Origin: Scortum barcoo
Lineage: Eukaryota; Chordata; Actinopteri; Centrarchiformes; Terapontidae
NCBI GenBank assembly: GCA_023238725.1
Contig: CM041553.1
Span: 19,007,501-19,071,500, forward strand
DNA length: 64,000 bases
Direction of reading: 5' to 3'
The translations under genes were made by a program, and so were the position numbers. Shown piece by piece: positions 24,367 to 36,600 of the stretch. The notes beneath the pieces were generated by a model. The model saw only the letters and a list, made by a program, of their open reading frames with translations, ran no database searches and was not told the origin of the DNA. The number at the start of each line of letters is the position of its first letter. Position 1 is the first letter of the stretch.

Positions 24367-27300
24367 CTAAGGAGATAGCATCAAATCGTTTTGGTGTTTT
24401 GTAGCAGCTGTAAACACCAGACAAACCTGGCTTAAGTGTATTATATTACACATTCATTTCTGTTATACTCGAGGAACAGATCCGAGGTGGTTGTAGCACG
24501 TGTGCTTATAATGCAAAATGTGGTGCTATAATCACAACAACTGACATAATGAGAAATATAGCAACATTCTGTATCCTTACTATTGACTGACCAAAAGAAC
24601 ACAGTTATATGCAGACCACATGTGAGAAATAATGTAGGAAACAGTTCATTACATTTCTGTTGGTAAATTTGTGAGCCTGTGGAGCCAGTGTGCAGGTGTT
24701 ACTCTTTTCATCAAAATACAAAGATATCGCCACATAGATAATTAGACCTATTTGCATAATGCCACCCTACCATCTGACGTGCAGTGTTGTATCAACAAAA
24801 CCGCCAGGAATCCTTTCAAAAAGCAATACTCCATGTTGTCAGAGAAAACAAAAATTATACTCCAGAACAAGCCCAGTCTCTCCCAGGAAAACACTTTCTA
24901 CTTCCTTTCGTTCCTTCAATCTCGCTCAAATGTCAAGTGTGAGTGTGCACACCACCACGAGACATACACTGAGTGTGTAGACTCTGGACGGGTGGACAGT
25001 AAATTGGGCCTGGGCAGGGAGGGAAATGTTAGCAGGTGACGCCGAAAGGAGGGAGGGTGAAAAAACGAACATCGCCATGTTAAATATTGCCACCCCGAGG
25101 TGTCTTCATACCACCAGGTGTCTCTATGGGAGTAGAGGAGGGGCGGTAAAGTAGCACTCCCATGTTAAATGCCTTTGAGACCCTGACAAGGGTCGTAGTG
25201 AAGCTCGGGCGGCATGTCACACACACAATGAACTCTGCTGGAGCAATTATAGGTGGGCTGTGAGTTTGGGGGGTGAGTGCATTACCATTAGAGCTTCACA
25301 TAGAGTTAGGGAGAGTAGATATGAAAAATACAGTAGGAAAAAGTTCATAACATAATGCACCTGACAGAAAGTAGTTTTCTCTTGAGTTAGTGTTTCAAGC
25401 AGGAGATGTGTCTTCCCTTGTGTGTTCGTGTGTCATGAATGTTTTTAGTAATCACTTTAAAAGACCTTTCTTTGCACTACAACACCATACGCTATACTTC
25501 TAAGTCACCAGTCTTGTGCCCATACCAAGTATTAGAATGACCCAGCGATGTCTCATGGTTTCCAAGTCTTCCAAGTTATCTAACAAAGACATTCATGTCT
25601 ATCATGTTATGTGATGCAAAGAATGTTTATGTTACACAGGTGTCTAGCGTGTCCCTGTTCGGTGTCACGACGGCATGGTTAGTGTAGGAATACACAGAAA
25701 CTGGAGGTACGTGTTACATTAATTGGGATCTGTCTGCAAATGCACAGTGTCAGCCACAGTGCATCGCTAGAGGTAATGAAAAATCCCCACTTGGGTTTTT
25801 GTGCATCGGTTTAATTATATTCATATCTAGGTTAGCATCATTGAGACATCCCCAGTGTACACAACAAACACTTGGACTGAAGTGTTTAAATTTTCTCTGT
25901 GGATGCAGCCAGGTATGAGTTTGAGCATCTGTGCTTTGCTTTCACTTTTTTTTCTATAAACTTTGACCAAAAAAACAGTGCTGTATACATACAGTGGAAA
26001 TGATGGAGGTTGGGCTGTTTATGAGCAGGCCTATTTTTCCTTAAAGAGATGGTCTGTTGGTCCATCACTTTTGTCCAAACTGAGCTAATACTGGAAAGGC
26101 TGACACTCCCATCGGCCTCACCTGTACTGTAACCATGCTAACATAGTAAACTCGGTTGGTGGACATCAGCCTGTTAATACTGTGATTGTGAGCATGATAC
26201 ATTTAGCCCATGGCAAAGCTGTTTACTCTTCAGTTTCATTTGATATTTGATATTTGTTATATTCTGAGACAATGACATTGTGTCAGTCGGGCCTCGGCCA
26301 TCCCTGCTTAGCGCAGTCAAGAAGATATTGAGTTATGATGTGACAAATTTTGCGTCATCTACCATTACACTTAATGTTCTGCTTCATAAATCAATTGCAA
26401 TCATTTGTTTTCATGCTAAATGCGCTGTACCATCCACTGTGGCAACATGAATAGAGTCATTTATTCTTTACATAAATAGGTCTATTCATTGAAGGCTGGG
26501 TCCGTGGGAAATCGGGATTGAGGCTTAATTGTTTGAGTTTAGAATGAGGTAATGTGTCCAAGAAATCAAATGTTGCAAGAAAGCCAATTTGAAAGGTGAA
26601 AACCTCATCTTTTCCCTCCAGGTAAAGATATTGATCCTGTTTCGACCGATGTCTGATATCTGTATGCCCTTCACTGTCCCCTTTCCCTCTAAGAAAAGTA
26701 ATAAGCCTTTGGTGGGTCATACGGTATTGCCCTGTGATCTTCCCAATAATAGTAGCCCTTCTTGGAAGCTTTAATGTAGCTCACCTTGCAGTGAAATCAG
26801 CTGATCCTGGCCCGGCTCCACTGAGTCTTGTGCCAAAAGACCACCGTGACAAAACTATAAACACATATCATGGAGCCAATGAGACTCCTTGACCCACTGG
26901 CTTATTATCTAACTGGCTCCTCTGCAGGAGCACTGACAGTCTACTTCAAGCTCTAAAACTAACTACGGAAATAATAGAGACTTTTTCGCTGTCAGTGTTG
27001 GTATAAGAACATGTCAGTGTTATCCTCTGCGGCCTTTGTGTTGCTTTTGAAGCCACGGGGGGTGCTGCACAGTGATCTCTGCTTCAGTTCGATTTTCTTG
27101 ACAATTCAGTGCCAAATCTGCACTTCTGCATATCAAGGGCCTCTGTTCTCTGTCTCAAAACAAACCATAGATAGAAACCGAGACTTGAGGGCTTCAGCGG
27201 AGCAACAAAACATATCTGAATTGTTTCCTCGCTGCTCGCTTTGTTGCGCTTTGTTTTTCTTTCTTTAAACTTCAAATTTTCTCATCGCTCTCCTTTTCTT

Positions 27301-30300
27301 TCTCTTTCTCTCATTCGTGACTGCAGGAGATTAGGTCTGAAAGGTTAATACAGTCACATGAGCTTCACATTGTGCTTTGTGCTACCAGGCAGTAGCACTT
27401 CATACTCGTCTTGTGACTGAGCTGGAGAGCGAGATTATCACAATGATGCATACTGTATAATGTCTACACACACATGCATACACACAGCCGCTTCATGCTC
27501 TTTACCTCTGTATCTCAACACAGACTCAGGGACTCTTACTGCTACACACTATAGGAAAAGCATATTGAAGTGATGAAATGGCTTTCCCCACAGACAGTAA
27601 ATGGTTGGGTCAATGACATGTAATACAGGTGGTATTACATGTCATTTGTTGAACCAAAAATCATTGTGAAAGTAAAACCGGTGCTTGGTCGTGTAGCCTT
27701 TGAAGCTGGTCTATGTTTAGGGCGGGGAGCAGCAGCCCCAACCCCCCGCGCAGTGCTGTGAGTCCATAGGAGTTGCTGTCTGTATTTCACATGTCACCGT
27801 TGGAATTTCAGACGTGCTCTCCATGAAAAGAGGGCGGTGGAGGCGAGTAATCAACACTAACCTCTACCTCGGCCTGGTCCGCTGTCCATGCTCACCAACA
27901 CTAACTAGTGATCCGCAACAGAAGAATATGGCACATCTAGTCACTTTGGACACTTATGTTTACATGCCATTACACACAGTTTAATCTAATGCTCCCGGGG
28001 AAAACAAAAAGTTAATTTCTTCCTATCAAAATGAAACTTAATATGAGGAATAAAAGGAAGAGACATTATTAAATACAGCAGTTGGACGATATTGCCTCCA
28101 AAAGTAGCAAATCTATAAACTATGTGTTCTTTTGTCATGTTTCAGTCTAATGCATAATGCAGTTTGTGTGTTACACAGGTAAAGGCTATAGGAACCAGTA
28201 CTGTCTGTGCCTACCAATACCATTCACCACGGTCCCACATTTTCTGACCGACATCTCCAGATTTGCAGTTCCTGTCTGTTAGACAACTAACAGCAGCGAC
28301 TACAGGCAAGGAAAGTTATCATTTCTGCAGTGTTGACACGCGTGCCCCCTGCAAGCAAGGATTATTACAACAGCCTTTTTTTTCTTTTATAGCTGCTTGA
28401 AGTGTGTCTGTGTGTGTGTGTGTGTGTACAGTATTAAGATTGATGTTTTACATCTTAAACCGGCTTTTGAGATGGAAGGAGGGACTCCTAAACCCCAGGA
28501 CAGAAAGAGGTGGTGGTGCTTAAAAAAATAAAGAAATTTACAGTGTAAGGCAGTATAGAAAAACACACAATCATCACCTTCTTTCTTTCTCCACAGCTCT
28601 TGGTAACACTAAGCACTATACAATAGTCAGGTGCCTATTCCGAGCAAGGGGGAGTTTTTTAACAGAATAGCCATTTTGCCCTGATAATTAGAAACAGTAA
28701 TAAAGAACTTAAATATAAGCAAGTAATTAAGATAAATTTGTATATCTGTTTACCGATACCTCTGTTTACTGATCTCACTTGATCTTCTATTGTGCATTTT
28801 GTGCATTTGTGCAACAATGGAAAAAGTTCACAGTGGATTGGACAATAAAAAGTAATCAAATATATGAGTGAAAATAATTAGTAAAAAATAATAAGATGGA
28901 ATAGAATGACATTAATTAAAAGCCACATTAAATGAATAGGATTTCAGCTTTTGTTTAAAAATCTTCACAAGTCTTACTGTACGTGTAGCTCTTGATAGGG
29001 TATTTATATTACACATTTAAGGATCAATTGCAGAGAATGCCATCTGAGTAATGGAACAGTATTTAAAATGGCAGCAGGGGTTCCCACGGGGAAAAGGCTT
29101 GTTAAACCATTTTCGAAACCCGCCGAGGCTAGGAGGCTCTTGAGGTTGAGGTCATTGCCAGAGCCCAGCAGAGGGGGCTATCAGCTTTCAATGGGCCCTA
29201 ATGATGATGACATGTCCGTACTCTTCGATACGATTCACCACTCGCTCACGCTCAGCGGTGGCTGTGTCACAGTCTGAGGGCATCAGTGCTAGCGATTATG
29301 TAACGTACAAGCATGCTGCGTCTCCAGAATGTACTGAACATATTGAGCACTTTCTGTAGTCAAAGGAGGGCCGTGTTTTTGACTGATATCACAGAGATAT
29401 GTTTGAAATTATGAGTCATTCACAATACAGGAAGAAGTTCCATTTCATCTCTGCCTCTTCTCTCTTTCTCTCCTTCTCTCCATCTCTTTCTCTTCCCTTC
29501 TGTGCTCTCTGTCTGTAGTTTCAGGAATTTTTCAAAAGGATGTTCCCCAAAAATCTAGGACATCTTTTTTGGGTCACCATTAAAATGATCCTCCAAACTT
29601 ATAAAACATGCAGAGAAGTTACCTTTTTTTTTTTTTTTTTCTGCATATATGGAGATCTGAGCCTTCCTGCCGACACAAACAACAACAACACTAACCAGTA
29701 CCAACAACAGGAATAATGTATGCTCTCATTATTATTCCTATTTAGAGTTCTAATTTATTCGGCCTTAGTGGGGAACAGCAGTTTCAAAGGAAAAACCATG
29801 AAGAGTGGCTTGTTGATAAGGCACGAAAGTTAAGTCAAATTATTCAGTCTTCCCCTCTGTTTTTCCCTCTCGTTTCCTCTCATACATGAAAACACAAACA
29901 CATACTCTACATGCACACATCACTCAGCATCCCCACTTCAAGCAGTGACAATTTACAATTAATTAGAGAGAATCCATATTTCCTTGCTTGTTTATGGATT
30001 TGCGAGGGCTCTATGATCTGCAGCTCAAAGCGAAGCAGTGAAGACAGAAGCCCAAAGCCTCCTCCCGTCAGGCCCATATGCTTGGAGCAGCCTTCATCAC
30101 TGAACGATTGACAGTCACATGAAACATCCCAGTCACTCCCCCTCATAAAAAGTGCATCCAGCGCCTGAGTAGGGCTGCACGGGCTGGTTGAGTGGTCGCT
30201 CATTTTGCATGCATTGTTTCGATAGCATTATAATGATATGTTGAGAATGGTAGCTGACCGCGCCTCACTCTCGTGCGTCAGCTACAGGGGCGTTTGTCCA

Positions 30301-30650
30301 CGTGTGTTCCTCTGTGTGGGGCGCTCGATGTGAGGGAGCTCGAGAGAGAGGAGCACGCTTGCCCAACTGCTTTCAGCCACTTCTCTCGTATGCTCACATT
30401 ACTGTCTGCCAACATACAACAGTTTCCCTCTTTTTTTCTGTAATGTTAAAATAAAAAAAAGAAAGAGAGAGAAAACAATACCTCCCTGCACATTTGTGCC
30501 TCTCCTTGTAAAATGGAACACTTATATAAGGCACCATTGTGGATTACATAAATGTCTCAAAGTTATCAATATTTCATCCTCTGTGCGTTTGATGTGTTTG
30601 GTAATTGGATATTTATGTCATGGGCTTCCTCTCTCAAAACCCCCGTTGCA
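24367..30650. other. no gene recognised; upstream of the acidic membrane protein exons
   Basis: About 6.3 kb. The missing 5' exon or exons of the acidic protein gene should lie here or beyond, on the minus strand, but no frame with a clear signal peptide and a phase-1 donor could be chosen. A (TG)n run lies at about 28405-28428 and a 15-base-arm inverted repeat at 27612-27646. The short frames at 29068-29277 and 29907-30203 show no family resemblance. Confidence 0.5.
27612..27646. repeat. perfect inverted repeat, 15-base arms, 5-base loop
   Basis: The left arm aatgacatgtaatac (27612-27626) is the exact reverse complement of gtattacatgtcatt (27632-27646). The loop is aggtg. No run of U or terminator context exists, as expected in a eukaryote. 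It could be a remnant of a small palindromic element or a chance structure. Confidence 0.8.
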
Positions 30651-30658
30651 CTCTGGTA

Positions 30659-30678
30659 TTTGTGTATGTGTGTGTGTG

Positions 30679-30746
<68 letters not shown>
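30659..30746. repeat. compound (TG)n(TA)n microsatellite
   Basis: A short TG/TATG lead is followed by about 31 TA units (30684-30746). Frames translated as alternating Tyr and Ile here are artefacts. Confidence 0.95.
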
Positions 30747-30749
<3 letters not shown>

Positions 30750-31711
30750 ACAGTGTGTATATGTGTGTTTATGTATGCCTGCCTACACACGCAACCATCA
30801 CGTGTGTGCATTTGTTTATATATGTGCTTGCGTGTTAAAGTGTGTGTGTGTGTGTGTGTGTGTATGTTTTGGATTAGCAGTTTTCTTGGAAAGAAGATAA
30901 CACACGTCTTAATAGTGGATTCATTCCAAAAGGGAAATACAAAGTTTGTGTGTGTGTCTATTCGTGTAGTAGTTTGAGCCCTTTGTAACATCAGAAATGG
31001 AAAGTCAAGGAGGGCCCCCCACAGGACAGAGTCAAGACTGCGAGAGTGTGTGTGTGTGTGTGTGTGGCTTTGTGTGCAGATGGAAACAGTGCTGCTATTA
31101 TTACATTTTTGTGCGCAAATGTGCTTTTTCCATCTTTTCCTCACACTGGGATGGTCAAGTAGAGAAGAGAGCTGGGAGGTTTGTCTGCCTCATTGCGGTA
31201 TCTCCCTGGGCACTGCCAGAACTGGTGGTTCTTCTTTGATGAAGACAGCGAACAAGGAGAGAAGAGAAGAAGAGGAGGAGAAAGAGGAGGAGGAGCACTG
31301 GTATGGGACTCCTTAGTGGGAACTTGAGTCTAATACATGTTTCACGCTCCTGACAGTTAATGTGACAAAAGAACTGTCTGTGTCTAGAAAGTATCTGACA
31401 AACCATTCAAGGACCGACCTGGGTATCGTACCTTGGCGAGTGAGCGGCACACCAGCGAGGCAAATGGAAGGGAGGGAGAGGAGAGGCGTGCACCACACTT
31501 ATGAACAGGGATGGAGAGAGGATGGAGAGATAGAGCTATGGTGGGGAGTGTGCAAGCAGCAGTTGAATTCTCTGGATGTAGTTCCCTTTTGCAACCGAGC
31601 GAGGGGGCTGTTGGGTTTTAATTCGGTGATCCCAAAGGAGTAGAAGGAGTAGCCTGCCAAGACGAAAAAGAAAGAGAGAGAGGGTGAGAGAGAAAAAAAC
31701 ATAGAGATGGG

Positions 31712-31747
<36 letters not shown>

Positions 31748-33120
31748 AGGGAGGGTGAAACAGTGAGACAGCGAGGAGGAGGGAGCGAAAGGAAGGAGCC
31801 TGACTAGTACCTTCACGGTCCATTACATCACTGTTCTCTATGAGAATACTCCTCTCTGGCTTACGTCAGTGGGAAAGACTCCAATCACACTGTTGGTACA
31901 GGAGCAACACCTTCATCATGCCATAACACAACAACAAATGCAGCCCTTCAACTCATAACAGCTCCCAACACCGCAGAAGACGTGCAACATTCAGTTTGGC
32001 ACATGCAAGAATTTGGACCTCACTCACTGCACATGCACTGAAGGTTAAACTACATGCACGGGAGGTGTTAAATATACTGTAGCGCAGAGGCGAGTGCTAC
32101 AGGGCAGGATGGATTTGAGGCTGGTAGACATGAGAGCAAATGCAGCTCCTCATAGCTATTCTGGTGTTCTAGACAGCTTTACTGCTCATCAGACTAACAG
32201 CACCTCTGCCCCGCTGCTGATGTGCCTGCTTACCTGCCTGCCTCCTCAGCAGAAACTTGTCTCAAAGTACACGAAAGAAAGCGGGAGGAAAAGAGGCAGC
32301 AGCAGCAGAGCGCACACGAGTGTGAGCTGGTGAGAATCTGTTGGCATGTGCAGGCGTTTGCGCGAACTCTGTGCCCAGGTGTGTTGGTGCATGCATGTGA
32401 ATTTGGGTTGGGGGGGTGGGGGGGTGTTACAGCCCTGTGTGTGTGGGCTAATGATCCCAAACACTCTTCCTCTGCCATGTGAAAGCAGCTCAGTGCCTGG
32501 AGGTCCCAGATAACCTGTTTGTGTGATTTTGCTGTGGCTGCGGATATTCCGGTCTTATCATCAATCATTAGACTTTCTCGCTAGCTGTTTGAATCAGGTT
32601 TACCCTGCTGTGAACACATTTAGTGTAACAGGATCTGTGTGTGTGTGTGTGAACGTTAGTGTGTGTGTGTGTGTGTGCGTGTGTCCTGCTGTGAACGCAG
32701 ATACAGCAACACTCAGCACTGGACATCGCAGCAGGCAGCACCTGAGAGAGATTGAGAAAGAAATGTGTGTGTGTGTGTGTGTGTGTGGTGGGAAAATGCT
32801 GCTCTATGGAAAGGTGGAGAGTGGAGAAAGAAGACAGGAGGAGGGAGTGAGTGTGCATTCACATCAGCACACACCAAACAGAGCTGTACAGTAATACCTA
32901 AGAGACACGGGGCGCATCGTCTCACAGGCGCACACACACACAAACATGCGCAGGTCGTCGCAGACACTCACATGCACCATCCAGGTGCAGTGGCTGGTGT
33001 CTGCTTATGATGAAGCTGCTACTCCCAGGCAGAAATAGGTCAGAGACCTCAGGGCCTCTAGAGTTAGGAAGGCTGGCATCTCTGTTTCTCTGTCCATGTT
33101 ACACACACACACAAACACAC
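30747..33120. repeat. microsatellite-dense region without genes
   Basis: TG runs lie near 30839-30863, 31045-31065, 32635-32680 and 32764-32788; a (GA)n run at 31709-31742; a purine-rich tract at 31255-31295; and CA runs near 32930 and 33100. No supported coding exon was found. Hydrophobic minus-strand frames in the purine-rich tracts are composition artefacts. Confidence 0.8.
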
Positions 33121-33521
33121 GCTACAGTCCCCAGGCTATACTGTATACCATATATAACAGTATAGGCCCAGCCGTGGCCTGCCTGTTTTACTTTACTGTA
33201 GTACAGTCATGTCACGAACACACATACGAAAATACAGTGGGAGAATTTTTTGAAAGTATTTACAGTTCCAAGAACAGGTTTCAGGATAGATAGAAATAGA
33301 CATACAGCTAACAAAAACAACAAAACAACAAAGCTGAACAAAGACAGGTAAACATATGTTACACAGTAGGTGAAAGAATAAATGCATAAACAGCAACAAT
33401 GAACACCATCATACAGGGTCTAAATTCAAGTCAAACTGTTTCTGTGAAATGTGAATTATTGTAGTATATTATTACATATGCATGTGTTAATATAATGTGT
33501 GCAAACAGTTTAGCGTGATTT

Positions 33522-33625
33522 GGGCAGCTGTGGCTCAGAAAGTCCAGTTTGGTGGTTCGACCCCCTGCTCCTCCATGTCAGCATGTCCTTGTGCAAGACA
33601 CTTTGACAGTTTGTGAATGAGAGAT
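33522..33625 (+). mobile_element. tRNA-SINE-like fragment
   Basis: The sequence begins gggcagctgtggctcag, followed by a B-box-like ggtggttcgaccc and then cagcatgtccttgtgcaagacact. This is the opening of a common fish dispersed repeat of tRNA-like origin. The copy is short and diverged, and its 3' part is lost. Confidence 0.6.
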
Positions 33626-36600
33626 GAACTGTAGATTTTTGCAGATTTGTTTGCATTAAAGCATGTGATTAGACAAGGCACTGCAACCACCAAGTAGCCT
33701 GTTATTTCCATGCAAGTGTCTGATTGGACTACAAACTAGCCATAGTTTACATGTAAATCTGCAGTTGGAGAAGCACAGACCATCCATAGTGTCCATGACT
33801 GAGGGACCACAAAACATGGCTGACAGCGCACAGCGGGGCTGCATCACCGTGGGAATGAAAATAAACAAACAGACAAACTAAAATAAAAAAAATACAAACA
33901 AGAACAATGATTAAATGTGGAACAAGACCTGACAACAAAATCAATCTATGAAAAATTCAAGTAAATGCAATCCTGTAGTGCAGGGAATGGCAATAAGATT
34001 TACAGAACCACCTAGAAGAATAAAACCCATTGTGACGATAAACCCCTGCACTTTAAATCTTTATCTCCATAAGCTTATAAAATATAAACCATCTTCTATT
34101 AAATTTTGCATTAAGAATGATGACATTTCTGGAACACCGAGCCACAGTGCTAATTAATTTCAGCTCCACCTGGAGGACCCACATTTGCAGGCCATTCACA
34201 GTAAACATCTTCCCTGCTGAAATGTGCTCATGTTTGTGTCATTTCAGCTCTTGTTGTAGTGCTTTGGGGGTTATTTTAGATACATCGGTGGTTCAGAGCA
34301 GGAATTATAGGTGAGGTTAAAACCGAAACTGGTGATGTAGCCATTCTATTTTTTCTCTGCAAAATATTTTCCTCAGCTAACTTTGACAGAAAACGACCCC
34401 TTCACTTCCTGCTAACAGTTAAACACACAAGCAGATGTGACATCAATTTGAATTCAGAAAGTTTGTTTTAGAATAACTGCAAAAAATACTTTTAATTTTC
34501 TGATGGGAGAGCACTTTCTTTGACAGGAAGATACTCACACTGGCTGAGATATATATATATACATGTAACGTAAACAGAAAGATGGAAACCAATAACTTTT
34601 CTCACGCATTAATTTGATTTACATACATAATGTTTTAGAGAAAATTGTGTCAGTCATGTTCTTCTGTGTTCGTTAAGTATACACTTCTGTGTTCATTACA
34701 ATAGATTGATTTCTCTTTCTGGCTTAGAGTTGAACGCCCAGGTCCTGACCTGCTGACAGAAGCACACCGAAATTAGTCGGCAACCGTAAGATCATGGCTT
34801 TGATGTGGTGTCTGCTTTCCAGATGCACAAACAAACTGACACAACCTCACATAAGCTGCCTCTCCCTCTCTCTCTCTTACTCTTCTCCTATGTATCTGGA
34901 AGTGGGATTAGCAGTTATGGCCACGGTATGGGAATGAGGCTTACCTGCGAGTGGGAGCCTAGTCCTCAGTCCCTTAGCAGAAGAGGGGGAGATTAGCCCA
35001 GTTCACAAACACACTGGGATTACTCACTACCAAGGATTAATGGATGCATGGATACAGTGTTGGGTTATGTCCCTACAGCATGTATATTTATGAATTTATA
35101 TGGGCTTTTAAACCCGGGGTTTTTTCCTCCGTGCTCATGTATCTTAAAGATTACTTGCAGTGAGATTACCGCCACAGAGAGTTGGGGCACTTTGAGCCTT
35201 TCAGCATGAAACCGATGGGGGTGAGATTAGTCAGCAAATCTAAATCAACACATGACAAACTGTTGAGATGTGCCTGCCCCCTCTATTTCAAATTTGAATC
35301 GTGCTATGTTGTTTACTTACAAGTTGTGCCCGTGTCAGTCAGTTGGTGGCTATTTATTTGTCAGAATCAATATTGGTATTTTTTATTCTGTTTACTTGCA
35401 AGTTCTGCCCAGTCAGTGAGTCGGTAGCTATTTGTTTGTCCAGAATCAATATTTTTGTTACATCCTCACCTCCTAAGCAAAGCATCTGCCATCGCAGGGA
35501 AAAGACCTTATGTAACTCAGCCCGGCACCCGCCAAAATGAACAGATGAGTTACTATAGACAAAGGACATGTTTGTGCGCGGGTGTTTGCACACGCGTGCG
35601 GTTGCATGCGTGCATATAGCCGAGGTTTGCTCTCATTTTTGCAGGAGCCAAATCAGGGAAGGGCAGCGATTCGTTGTGCCTCATTTGAAGTACAACTTGG
35701 AAATGTAATTGGTCTCCTGACACATGCAATAGCACAGACACACACACACACACTCTCATTCACTCACTCACTCACTCAAACGCTCGCTCTCTCACTTGCT
35801 CATTCTCTATTTTCCATGTCTTTGAACCTACATTAGCCAGAGAACAAAGACTGTGTACTTTGGATGATGTTGATTAGTCAATTACACAACAGGGAGTATG
35901 ATAAGAAAACCCAGATCTCATGAATATAATGCATCATAATGTCCTCCACCAAATGTTTCCTTTTTCAAGGGTTCCCCGTACTTCTGACAGATCATACAAA
36001 CTACACAGTCTTTGTTGGGATGGGGAGTACCACAGGGTGTCAATTAACCTTTGAGTACCTCTGAGCAAATGAAGAAATCTTATTAAGTAGCTCTGATGCA
36101 TACTTGGAACACTTATAACTTATGAAGTATTAATGTCCCCCATATTGAAATGTCACTGACACTGATAAGTGTCTTCACTGTGGGGTATACATGACATTTC
36201 CTACTATGTAAAAATGTAATTTATGTCCTAACAAGGTTTCACACAATTACACAGCAGTATAAATGATAATGCACTGGAATTTCCTCTGATAATAGAAGAA
36301 GAAAGGAAATAGTTTCCCTTTTGGACTGCCGGTTCAGACAAAGCAACCTAATAAAATTTTACAATAAAATACAATATGAGCTCATCCCTGCCTTAAATCT
36401 GCTTTCGGTCCCTGGATACATATGTCTTGACTATCTGTCAAATATTAGGTCAGGCATTTCAGAGGAGCCTTCTCGTCGTTCGTTATTCTCTGGCTTACTG
36501 AGAGAAACATGAAGGATCGTCGTCTCCCTGCTTCAGGTTTCAAAGTCGTGTTACAGCTACGCACTGGAAACAAAGCATATGTTTTCATCTCGACTTTTAA

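Noticed and set aside
24367..24424. Extension of the acidic exon to an ATG (MSGVYSCYK...)
   Set aside because: A good splice acceptor (ctccttag) precedes the acidic sequence, so these residues are most likely intron.
29068..29277. 69-codon frame considered as lurap1l or a small gene
   Set aside because: No similarity to LURAP1L's coiled-coil region and no supporting splice sites.
30566..31144. 192-codon minus-strand frame with Thr-His and Tyr-Ile repeats
   Set aside because: It is a translation of TG/CA and TA microsatellites.
31155..31406. Minus-strand frame with a hydrophobic stretch, considered as the signal peptide of the acidic protein
   Set aside because: The hydrophobic part is a translated polypurine tract and has no convincing donor in the needed phase.
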